A stretch of DNA of 47,659 bases from Marmoricola sp. (GTDB lineage: Bacteria; Actinomycetota; Actinomycetes; Propionibacteriales; Nocardioidaceae), in the NCBI RefSeq assembly GCF_025965085.1, contig NZ_JAOPXP010000159.1:1-47659 (forward strand). Direction: 5' to 3'. A model generated the notes under the pieces. It saw only the letters and a list, made by a program, of their open reading frames with translations. It was not told where the DNA came from and did not search any database. Made by a program: the position numbers and the translations under genes. The number at the start of each line of letters is the position of its first letter. Position 1 is the stretch's first letter. Positions 39,554-47,659 of this stretch are shown piece after piece.

Positions 39554-42500
39554 TCAGTGGAGTCCGCGGGCGGCCCGGATGCGCAGGGCGTCCTCGAGGA
39601 GGACCTCAGCGCGCGCCGCGAACGAGTGCTCGGCGGCGATCCGGGCTGCGTGCGCGCGGCGTACCTCGTCGGAGCCGAACACCGCGTCGAGGTCCGCGGC
39701 GTTCGCGAGGTCCGCGAGCTCCTCGGCGTCGTGCACCACCCGCACGGCGTCACCGAAGACCGCCTCGACGCCAGCGGCGCCGTCGGTCACCACGCGTGCT
39801 CCCGCGGCGACGGCGTCGAAGAGCCGGTTGGACAGGAACCCGTGCTCCGACATGTCGTCCCAGTGGTCGTTGAGCACCAGCCTCGCGGCCCGGTAGGCCG
39901 CCCCTACCTCGGCGTTCGGCAGGTAGTGCCCGCTGATGAAGTCCTCGGGGATGAACTGCTCCCAGCCGTTGCCGAACACCCGGAGGGGCAGCTTCTGCTC
40001 GACCGCTGCCATCACCATCCACCGCTTCTCGTTCCGGCTGTTGCCGACGAAGAGCACGTCGTGGCCGGAGTCGGGCTCGGCCAGTGCTGGATGGAAGACC
40101 CCGGGATCGGTGGCCTGGAGCAGTGGCGCCGCGGGCACCCCCGTGGCCGCCAGCTTCTCGGCGTACGGCCGGCTGGCGGCGTACACGCGGTCCCAGCCCA
40201 CGTAGTCGGCAGCTCCCACCCGGTCGGGATGGCTGATCAGCCACATCAGGTTGACCCGGTCGACCACCGGGGTGCACGGCGTCAGGCCGCGTAGGAGCAG
40301 CACGACGTCGTCCAGGTGGGCCGAGGCCCGGTGGAAGTCCCCCGCGTGGTCGATCACGACCTCCTGACCCAGGTCGCGCAGGGCGTCTGCCAGGTGGCGG
40401 GCGAAGTGGGTGTCCCCCCAGTGCTCGCCCTTCGGCCCGTACGGCGAGGCGATCTTCAGCGCCCACCGCAGGCAGGGCCGGGCCCCCTGGACCCTGGGCG
40501 TGGGAAGGCGGGTCAACACCGGTTCGGCCAGGCACAGCCGTCGGTCGGGGTCGACGACGTGGCGGTTCTCGTGGCCGATGACCTCGTAGCCCCGGCGCGC
40601 CCAGGCCTGCACGTCGTCCTCGGGCAGCTGCCCGGCCCAGCGGTCCAGCAGGAGGCGGCGGTTCACGATGGAGCTGGCGAACCGTCCGGGAGCCCGTGAC
40701 TCGTGGTGGATCACGCGCGAGTCGGGCCGCACCACGAACCTTCCCGGGCGGGTGCGGGCGAGTCGCAGGCAGAGGTCGACGTCCTCCATGCCGTTGCGGA
40801 AGATGGGGTCGAAGCCGTGCAGCGCCACGACGTCGGAGAACCTCACCGCGAGAGCGGCGCCGGTGAGGGCATGGAACTCGTCCTGCTCCAGGCCCACGGT
40901 GTCCAGCTCCGCGAAGCCGTTCAGGAGCATGTGGGGAATCCCCCCACCCCGCGGGAAGACGACTCCCGCCGACTGCACCGACCCCATGGGGTAGAGCAGC
41001 AGTGACTGGGCCCCCAGCACGGTCTCGTCGCGCAGCGCGTCCACCAACGGCGCCAGCCAGCCGGGCTGCACCTCGGTGTCGTTGTTGAGGAACACGACGG
41101 TCGCACCCCGGGCCTCGGCCACCCCGAGGTTGTTGCCGAGCCCGAACCCACGGTTGACGGGGCTGCGGACGACGCGCACTCCGTCGTACTCGTGGGGAAG
41201 AGCCGCGAGCACGGCCGACGTGACGGGACCGCACCCGTTGTCGATCACGACGATCTCCGTGCGGAGACCCGGCTCGCGCGCCGCCGCCACGCACCGGACG
41301 GCCTCCCGGGTCAGCTGCCAGTCACCGTTGGTGGGGATCAGCACGCTCACGAGGCCGTCGTCGACCTCGCGGGCGGCGAGGGCCTCCCAGTCGATGAGGT
41401 GCTCGTTGAGCACCGGGTCGTTGGCGGAGGCGAGGTTCTCGGGCTGCACCCAGGGGCGCTGGGGATGCGGCGACCGACGCGTGTGCCGTCGTGCGGCCTG
41501 GTCGAGCGTGACGCCCAGTCGCTCCGCGAACGCACCGTCCTCGCGGTCGCTGAGCCGCAGCAGGAGCTCCAGGAGCTGACCGCTGGCCAACGACTCGTCG
41601 AAGCCACCCACCGACAGTGCCACCTCGCGGGAGACCACCACGGTGCCCAGGTCGATGACCATCCCGGCGAGGAGGCGGTCCCGGGTGGCAGGCCTCGACG
41701 CGTGCCGCCGGGCGATGTCGGGCCTCTCGTCGCGGGCGCAGTCATGGGCCCAGGAGCTGCCCGTCTCCAGCAGCGCCCGGTGCACGGAGCTGAGCCGGCC
41801 CGGCAGCCACTCGTCCCCGGCGACCATGAACGCGACGTGGCTCCCCCGCGCCTCGGCGAGGCCCCGGTTCCGGGCCGCCCAGGTGGTCGCGCTCGGCCCG
41901 GGGACGATGCTGATCCTCGGGTCGTCGGGCAGGTCACAGCTCGCAGGGTCGACCCCGCCCTCGACGCAGAGTACGAGCAGCTGCCAGTCGGTCGTGGTCT
42001 GGGCAAGCACGCTGGCGGCCGACCGGCGTACCTCCTCCTCGTCCCGCTCGGCGACCAGGACGACCGTCGTGCTGCCGATGCGCGGGTCCTCGACGGGCGC
42101 CAGGTCGACGTCGGCCACCGATCGGGCCCGCCCCCTGCCCCACACCGGCAGGGCGGCCTGCCTGCGCTCGGCCCAGGCACGGGCGTCGGCGTACACCCAG
42201 TCGACGAGACCGCGCGGCTCGGACGCCGGGTCCGGCCGGTACCACGCGTTGACCCGGGCGCCGCGGGCAGCACCCGTCTCGGCGTAGTGACCGAGGGGCC
42301 CGTCGGGGTGCTCGACCGCGTCGGGGTTCTCCGCCAGGTAGCGGCCGAGGTCGAGGAGGGGGTGCACCGGCACGGTGTACGTCCGCTCGCGGACGTACAC
42401 GACGAACGGGTCCTCGCCGGGCTCGGCCGCGGTCTTGGTCCGGGACGTCTTGAGCTGGTCGGCGAAGTACCGCGGCGCGAACAGCGGGTGCGGAGTCAAC

Positions 42501-42727
42501 CCGCGGGCGCGCCCTGCGTCGAGGTAGTGCTTGACGGCGGCGCGCCGCCGGAGCTTGCGCCCCAGGACGAGGCGGTACCACTCGAGGTCGAACAGCGGGG
42601 ACCCCACCAGCAGCTCGACGCTGGGGTCCTCCGGTTCCTGCTCGGCCCCCGCAGGTGCGGGCGAGCGCTGCCTGAGTCGGGACAGCCTCTCCCGAAGAGC
42701 GCGAGGGCGTCGCGAAGACGTCGTCAC
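39554..42727 (-). CDS. Three-module glycosyltransferase: degenerate GT2-like + canonical GT2 + CgeB-like GT; start uncertain (GTG at 42742 or ATG-type start at 42787 possible)
   Basis: GT2: SVLIPTNGDWQLTREAV...VVFLNNDTEVQPGWLAPLV...NGMEDVDLCLRLA; C-term DVLFVGNSRNEKRWMVMAAVEQKLPLRVFGNGWEQF...GFLSNRLFDAVAAGARVVTD; AAGGA SD before GTG 42727. Confidence 0.8.
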   Translation of the reverse strand: MTTSSRRPRALRERLSRLRQRSPAPAGAEQEPEDPSVELLVGSPLFDLEWYRLVLGRKLRRRAAVKHYLDAGRARGLTPHPLFAPRYFADQLKTSRTKTAAEPGEDPFVVYVRERTYTVPVHPLLDLGRYLAENPDAVEHPDGPLGHYAETGAARGARVNAWYRPDPASEPRGLVDWVYADARAWAERRQAALPVWGRGRARSVADVDLAPVEDPRIGSTTVVLVAERDEEEVRRSAASVLAQTTTDWQLLVLCVEGGVDPASCDLPDDPRISIVPGPSATTWAARNRGLAEARGSHVAFMVAGDEWLPGRLSSVHRALLETGSSWAHDCARDERPDIARRHASRPATRDRLLAGMVIDLGTVVVSREVALSVGGFDESLASGQLLELLLRLSDREDGAFAERLGVTLDQAARRHTRRSPHPQRPWVQPENLASANDPVLNEHLIDWEALAAREVDDGLVSVLIPTNGDWQLTREAVRCVAAAREPGLRTEIVVIDNGCGPVTSAVLAALPHEYDGVRVVRSPVNRGFGLGNNLGVAEARGATVVFLNNDTEVQPGWLAPLVDALRDETVLGAQSLLLYPMGSVQSAGVVFPRGGGIPHMLLNGFAELDTVGLEQDEFHALTGAALAVRFSDVVALHGFDPIFRNGMEDVDLCLRLARTRPGRFVVRPDSRVIHHESRAPGRFASSIVNRRLLLDRWAGQLPEDDVQAWARRGYEVIGHENRHVVDPDRRLCLAEPVLTRLPTPRVQGARPCLRWALKIASPYGPKGEHWGDTHFARHLADALRDLGQEVVIDHAGDFHRASAHLDDVVLLLRGLTPCTPVVDRVNLMWLISHPDRVGAADYVGWDRVYAASRPYAEKLAATGVPAAPLLQATDPGVFHPALAEPDSGHDVLFVGNSRNEKRWMVMAAVEQKLPLRVFGNGWEQFIPEDFISGHYLPNAEVGAAYRAARLVLNDHWDDMSEHGFLSNRLFDAVAAGARVVTDGAAGVEAVFGDAVRVVHDAEELADLANAADLDAVFGSDEVRRAHAARIAAEHSFAARAEVLLEDALRIRAARGLH

Positions 42728-42833
42728 AACCGTGTCCTTCACAGCCCGGGGAAATTCTATCTGTCGGGGCACCTTATGCCGCGACACGTCCGCGCCCCTT
42801 CAACACACGGCCGTGGACCGGCAGGATGAGACG

Positions 42834-44204
42834 ATGCACACCATTCTCGATGTCGTCACCGCCGTGACGAGCCTGACGTCATTTCGGCGGCTCATGGCCT
42901 CGCTGGACACCCAGTCGGTTCCGGCGAGCCAGTTCCTGATCGTCGCGGTCCCCCAGGGCCTGGACCGGACCGACCTCGAGAAGGTGCGCACCCTTGCGGC
43001 GTACCGGCCGAACCTGGTCGTCACCGAGGAACACCCGGACTGGTGGTCGGCGGCGCTGACAGCCTCCCAGGCTGGGTACGTGCTGCCGGTCTCCGAGACG
43101 GAGACAGTGGCGCCGGAGGGCGTGGCCCGCCTCCTCGAGGCGCTCGGGATGGAGCTCGATGCCGTGGTGGCGCGGCGCACGGTGCCGAACCTGCCCAGCG
43201 ACTGGACGGTCTTCGGCCCCGGCTCGCCCCCGGAGCGTGAGGACCTGGCCCGCGCGGACCTCGACCTCCTCGCCGTCGCCCTGCGTCGCGACCTCCTGGA
43301 GGGTCGCGCAACCCCCGCGTCGGTGACTGACATTCGCCGGGAGGCCCTGGCTGCGGCCACGACTGTCGAGATCCTGCGCGGCCCTCCGCTCCTGCGTGGA
43401 TCCGCGGAGTCGTCCGGCCGGCACGCGCCCCCGACCGGGCGGAGCAGCGTGCTCGCGACGGGGACGTGGAGCCAGGGAGCGCTGCATCTCGAGCTGTCGT
43501 TGCCCCGCGCGGACGAGGACACCTTCGTCGTGCTGCGGAACCTCGAGACGGGCTCCGACTGGCACGTGCCCGTCGGGGTCTACGAGTCATCGGCCGAGGT
43601 CACCGTCGACCCCCTGACAGCAGGTGGTGGCCGACCCCTGGGGAGAGGTCGCTGGGTGCTGGACCTGCACGACGACGACGTCCGCACAGTGGCGTGGGTC
43701 CGCAGCCCGGGGAGCGCCCTGATCGGTGCGCTCGTAGTGGCAGCGGTCCGCGGGCCCGGCGGCCGGATCGTGCTGGACGTCGGGGCCACGCACCGCTCGC
43801 CGCTGCGGGGCATGGACCCCGCCCTGGCGCACATCCGCGAGGACGCCCGAGGCACGCGCCTCGACTGGGACCTGCCGTTCGCCCACGTGACCGGGGAGGC
43901 ACGCCTGCCGGCCCGGGTGAAGCTGGGTGAGCTGCCGGTTCAGGCCGAGCTGGTCTCCGGCGACGGGCGCGCCGGTCTGGGGGCCTGGTTGACCGGCCTC
44001 CCCTCGCGTGAGCCGGTCAGCGTTGCGCTCGCCGGCTCACCGTTCCACCCGACCGGGCACGACCTCGTGGTCGCGCACACGGGCGAGATGGAGATCCGCC
44101 GGACCGAACGCACCACGCCGGACCGGAGGGCGCCTGTCCCTCCCAGGCCTCTGGTCCGGCGGGCGATGGGACGTGTCCTGTCCCGACTCCGACCGGGTGC
44201 GTAG
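42834..44204 (+). CDS. GT2-like protein with beta-rich C-terminal region (456 aa)
   Basis: ILDVVTAVTSLTSFRRLMASLDTQSVPASQFLIVAVPQG...; no clear DxD. Confidence 0.5.
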   Translation: MHTILDVVTAVTSLTSFRRLMASLDTQSVPASQFLIVAVPQGLDRTDLEKVRTLAAYRPNLVVTEEHPDWWSAALTASQAGYVLPVSETETVAPEGVARLLEALGMELDAVVARRTVPNLPSDWTVFGPGSPPEREDLARADLDLLAVALRRDLLEGRATPASVTDIRREALAAATTVEILRGPPLLRGSAESSGRHAPPTGRSSVLATGTWSQGALHLELSLPRADEDTFVVLRNLETGSDWHVPVGVYESSAEVTVDPLTAGGGRPLGRGRWVLDLHDDDVRTVAWVRSPGSALIGALVVAAVRGPGGRIVLDVGATHRSPLRGMDPALAHIREDARGTRLDWDLPFAHVTGEARLPARVKLGELPVQAELVSGDGRAGLGAWLTGLPSREPVSVALAGSPFHPTGHDLVVAHTGEMEIRRTERTTPDRRAPVPPRPLVRRAMGRVLSRLRPGA

Positions 44205-44221
44205 CCGGTCGACGCTCCCCG

Positions 44222-44998
44222 TCAGCCCTCCTGGACGACCGGCTCCTGGCTGCGGCAGTACGCCGCGCCCAGCGCGTCGGATGCCGCACGGCGCACGGCG
44301 TCCACGACCGGGGCCGAGCTGCCGGACCTCGCCTCCTGCGCCAGAAGCGGCAGTATCGCCGAGTCCAGGACCCTCCGGGCCGGCTGGACGAACGTCCGGT
44401 CCATCAGCTCGTGCGGCACCGGTTGCGGGTCGGGACGGCGGAAGCGGGCGACGATGTCGTCGTAGTTGTCGGCCAGCACGGTGCTGTCGGGGTCGAGGCC
44501 CATCACGAGGAGCAGGCCCGTGGGACGGGTGTCGACGGGGATCGTCAGCAGGTCCGGGCGGTACTCGGCCAGCACCGGCACGATCGAGTAGATGTCGCCC
44601 GTCCAGTCGCTCGTGGCCCGCTCCCTGTTCGCCTCGACCACGCTGCGCGGGAGGATGTCGTCGAAGACGATGACCCCGCTCCGGCGCGAGTGCCGCTCGG
44701 TGTTGACGAAGTCGCGGAGGGCGAACTCGAACAGGTGCAACCCGTCGATGAACGCGAGGTCGAACGGCTCACCCCCGGTGGGAGCCAGGGGATCGGGCCG
44801 CGAGAAGTACTCGTCGCTCGTCGTGCGGAACAGGTGGACCTCGGCGTGCAGCTCCCGATCGATCGCGAAGGCCGGGTCGATGCCGATCGAGCAGCAGCGC
44901 GACCGGCCGAGGCTCTGGCCCCAGCGCACCCCGATCTCGAGGTAGTGCCGCGGTTCGAGCCGGGCGTGGAGTTCGCCCAGGAAGTCCAGATAGTGCAC
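44222..44998 (-). CDS. Class I SAM-dependent methyltransferase (258 aa)
   Basis: HYLEIGVRWGQSLGRSRCCSIGIDPAF...FDLAFIDGLHLFEFALRDFVNTERHSRRSGVIVFDDILPR. Confidence 0.75.
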   Translation of the reverse strand: MHYLDFLGELHARLEPRHYLEIGVRWGQSLGRSRCCSIGIDPAFAIDRELHAEVHLFRTTSDEYFSRPDPLAPTGGEPFDLAFIDGLHLFEFALRDFVNTERHSRRSGVIVFDDILPRSVVEANRERATSDWTGDIYSIVPVLAEYRPDLLTIPVDTRPTGLLLVMGLDPDSTVLADNYDDIVARFRRPDPQPVPHELMDRTFVQPARRVLDSAILPLLAQEARSGSSAPVVDAVRRAASDALGAAYCRSQEPVVQEG

Positions 44999-45030
44999 GT
45001 CGGCATCCTAGGTCCCCGGGGCGGCTGCGG

Positions 45031-46617
45031 TCAGACCGTTGCGCGACCTCGCCCCTCCCAGTAGGGCTTGCGGAGGTCGCGCTTGAGGATCTTCCCGGTG
45101 GGGTTGCGGGGCAGCGCCCCGAGGATGTCGACCGACTTGGGGCACTTGAAGCTCGCCAGCTGCTCGCGGCACCACCTGATCAGCTCCTCCTCGGTGGCCT
45201 GCGTGTCGGGCCTCAGCGCGACCACCGCCTTGACCGTCTCGCCCCAGCGGTCGTCCGGGACCCCGATGATCGCCACCTCCGCCACTGCTGGGTGCTCGGC
45301 CAGGACCCGCTCGATCTCGGGTGAGTAGATGTTCTCCCCGCCCGAGATGATCATGTCCTTGAGGCGGTCCTCCACGTAGACGAATCCCTCGGCGTCCACC
45401 TTGCCCATGTCACCGGTGCGGAACCACCCGTCCTCGGTGATCGCCTCCGCGGTGTCCTCCGGACGGTTCAGGTAGCCCTTCATCAGCTGCGGCGTGCGGA
45501 ACCAGAGCTCGCCGTGCTCTCCGGTCGCCACCTCCTGCAGCGAGTCGGGGTCGACCACCTTGACCTCGCAGCCGGGGATGCACTGGCCGGCGCTGACCAG
45601 CCGCTCGGGGTGCCGCTCGTCGCGGTGCGCCTCGGGCATCAGGTGCGTGATCACGCCACAGACCTCCGTGAGGCCGTAGACCTGGATGAAGTCGGTGTCG
45701 GGCCAGGCCTTGATCGCGGCGCGGAGCAACGGCAACGGCATCGGCGCGGCGCCATAGCAGTAGGTCTTCAGGCTGCCGAACAGCTTGATCGCGTCGTCAC
45801 CCGACTGCAGCACCTGCGCCAGGACCGCCGGCACCAGGAAGGTGCGGTTGGCACCCTGCATGATCGCGCCCGCCAGCGAGGCCCCGTCGGGGTCGCGCGT
45901 CATCACGCTCGGGACGCCGTCGTTGATGCCGAACAGGACGTACGACGAACCACCCACGTGGAACAGCGGCATCGAGACCATGTTCTTGTCGCCCTCGTCG
46001 AACGCCCAGCCCTCATGGGCGTTGACGGTGTGGGCGAGCATGTTGGCATGCGTCAGCGCGACGCCCTTGGGTCGACCGGTCGTGCCCGAGGAGTACATCA
46101 CCAGGCAGATGTCGTCGGGCTCGACCTCCGGGTCGCGACCCGTGGGCTCGGCGGCGGCCAGGAGGGCCTCGTACTCGTCGCCCTCCGCCCCGTCGGGGGT
46201 GATCTCGACGATGTGCTCGACGGTCGTCAGCCTGTCGCGGATCGACTCGACCAGCGGCATCAGCTCGGACCCGACGAGCAGCACCTTGGCGCCCGAGTCG
46301 TTGACGGCGTAGTCGACCTCGGCACCCGCGAGCCGGAAGTTGATGATCGCGTTGGCCGCGCCGAGGCTCGAGGCTGCCATCGTCAGCTCGACGCAGGCGG
46401 GGTGGTTCTTGTCGAGGAACGACACCACGTCCCCGCGACCGACCCCGAAGGACTTCAGCGCGCCGGCCAGGCGGCGTACGCGCTCGTCCCACTGGGACCA
46501 CGTCCAGGTGCGACCCAGGTAGGTGCACGCCTCACCGTCCGGGTTGTGCCCGGCCCAGTGGGCGAGCCGGTCGTCCAGGAAGTCAGGGACGGCGAGCTCG
46601 GCAGCGTGAGCGGTCAT
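45031..46617 (-). CDS. AMP-dependent acyl-CoA synthetase/ligase (528 aa)
   Basis: VMYSSGTTGRPKGVALTHANML, QVYGLTEVCGVITHL, GWFRTGDMGKVDAEGFVYVEDRLKDMIISGGENIYSPEIERVL, PRNPTGKILKRDLR. Confidence 0.93.
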   Translation of the reverse strand: MTAHAAELAVPDFLDDRLAHWAGHNPDGEACTYLGRTWTWSQWDERVRRLAGALKSFGVGRGDVVSFLDKNHPACVELTMAASSLGAANAIINFRLAGAEVDYAVNDSGAKVLLVGSELMPLVESIRDRLTTVEHIVEITPDGAEGDEYEALLAAAEPTGRDPEVEPDDICLVMYSSGTTGRPKGVALTHANMLAHTVNAHEGWAFDEGDKNMVSMPLFHVGGSSYVLFGINDGVPSVMTRDPDGASLAGAIMQGANRTFLVPAVLAQVLQSGDDAIKLFGSLKTYCYGAAPMPLPLLRAAIKAWPDTDFIQVYGLTEVCGVITHLMPEAHRDERHPERLVSAGQCIPGCEVKVVDPDSLQEVATGEHGELWFRTPQLMKGYLNRPEDTAEAITEDGWFRTGDMGKVDAEGFVYVEDRLKDMIISGGENIYSPEIERVLAEHPAVAEVAIIGVPDDRWGETVKAVVALRPDTQATEEELIRWCREQLASFKCPKSVDILGALPRNPTGKILKRDLRKPYWEGRGRATV

Positions 46618-46723
46618 GGGTTCTCCTCGGCCAGGCGGGTGCGCAGAGCGTGACACAGCCCACAACGTCCGGCAACGGGCCCAGGTTCCTCCGAGCGGCG
46701 GCGGCCGTTCCCACGTGACGTCC

Positions 46724-47635
46724 CTAGGTCGACTCGATCCGTCCTGGGTCCCCGGGCTCGTGGTCGGTCGTCGGCCGGCCCAGGCCCAGCACGATGACGC
46801 TGGCCAGGACCACCAGGCCGAGCCCGAGGATCTGCAGCAGGTCGAGGCGCTGGCCCAGCACGAACAGCCCGGCCACGGCGGCGACAGCCGGCTCGAGCGA
46901 GAGCAGGATCCCGAAGACGGAGGCCGACAGGCGACGCAGCGCGAGCAGCTCCAGCGAGTAGGGCAGCAGCGAGGAGAGGATCGCCAGCCCCAGCCCCTTG
47001 AGCAGGTGCTCGGTCGTCCAGACCTCGGTGCTGGTCAGTCCCACTGGGAGCACCACCACCACGGACACGACGAGCGCGATGGCCAGGCCGTCAAGGTTGT
47101 CGAACGCAGCGCCGGTGCGACCGCTGAGCAGGATGTACGCCGCCCAGCAGGCGCCTGCGGTCGCCGCCAGGCCGAGCCCCACCAGGCTCAGGTCGCCCAG
47201 CGGAACGGTCAGCGCCTCGGAGATGAGCAGCACTCCCCCGGCGGCCGCCACCACCGCCAGGAGGTGGAGGAGACGCCGTGAGAGGAGGGCCGTCAGCACC
47301 AGCGGGCCGAGGAACTCCACGGTCACGGCCACGCCCAGCGGCAGGTGCGCCAACGAGCCGTAGAAGCTCCAGTTCATCAGGCCCAGCGCGACCCCGAACG
47401 CCACCACGGTCGCCCACGCCTTGCGATCGTGTCCGCGCAGCCGCGGCCGCACGACGAGGGCCAGGATGAGGGCCGCGATCCCGATGCGCAGCAGCACCGA
47501 TCCGCCCGCGCCGATCTCAGGCACCAGCGTGGCCGCGAGCGCCCCTCCGAACTGCACGGAGACCACGCCGCCGAGCACGAGCAGCGGGGCCGGCACGGAC
47601 GCGGCGGTGACGGGACGACGAACCACGCCCGCCAC
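46724..47635 (-). CDS. EamA/DMT family transporter (303 aa; true start may be a few codons downstream)
   Basis: Ten hydrophobic segments; YSLELLALRRLSASVFGILLSLEPAVAAVAGLFVLGQRL typical of RhtA/EamA. Confidence 0.87.
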   Translation of the reverse strand: MAGVVRRPVTAASVPAPLLVLGGVVSVQFGGALAATLVPEIGAGGSVLLRIGIAALILALVVRPRLRGHDRKAWATVVAFGVALGLMNWSFYGSLAHLPLGVAVTVEFLGPLVLTALLSRRLLHLLAVVAAAGGVLLISEALTVPLGDLSLVGLGLAATAGACWAAYILLSGRTGAAFDNLDGLAIALVVSVVVVLPVGLTSTEVWTTEHLLKGLGLAILSSLLPYSLELLALRRLSASVFGILLSLEPAVAAVAGLFVLGQRLDLLQILGLGLVVLASVIVLGLGRPTTDHEPGDPGRIEST

Positions 47636-47659
47636 CCTAGGGGCTGGCCCGACGAGCTC

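Noticed and set aside
41192-42829. 545-aa plus-strand ORF
   Set aside because: Antisense to the three-module glycosyltransferase, which shows clear GT motifs.

Overview
High-GC actinobacterial chromosomal DNA, Nocardioides-like in style. I see no mobile elements, CRISPR arrays, tRNAs or rRNAs. The backbone is the conserved actinobacterial block rplM-rpsI-glmM ... glmS-acpS-nnr-alr-(alpha/beta hydrolase)-tsaE-tsaB ... rimI-tsaD ... groES-groEL, read on the minus strand. It is opened at several points by accessory modules: (i) between tsaD and groES, an mscR-like dehydrogenase, three membrane proteins and an MBL hydrolase; (ii) between tsaB and rimI, a SigK/RskA-controlled lipid-modification operon with a fused FAD-oxidoreductase/DUF1365 protein and two tandem CFA-type methyltransferases, plus an FG-GAP secreted protein; (iii) between glmM and glmS, coaA, hemerythrin, SseB, DUF2267 and a lipid kinase; (iv) beyond rplM, gltA and a surface-glycan cluster of multi-module glycosyltransferases with UDP-glucose dehydrogenase. 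The most notable non-coding signals are a 61-nt inverted repeat between groES and groEL with a small hairpin at the groEL Shine-Dalgarno, tandem CIRCE operators, a SigK-type autoregulatory promoter, two stem-loops in the rplM leader, and a recurring TANNNT box 6-7 nt before many start codons, suggesting leaderless mRNAs. All family names come from reading translated motifs, not from database searches.
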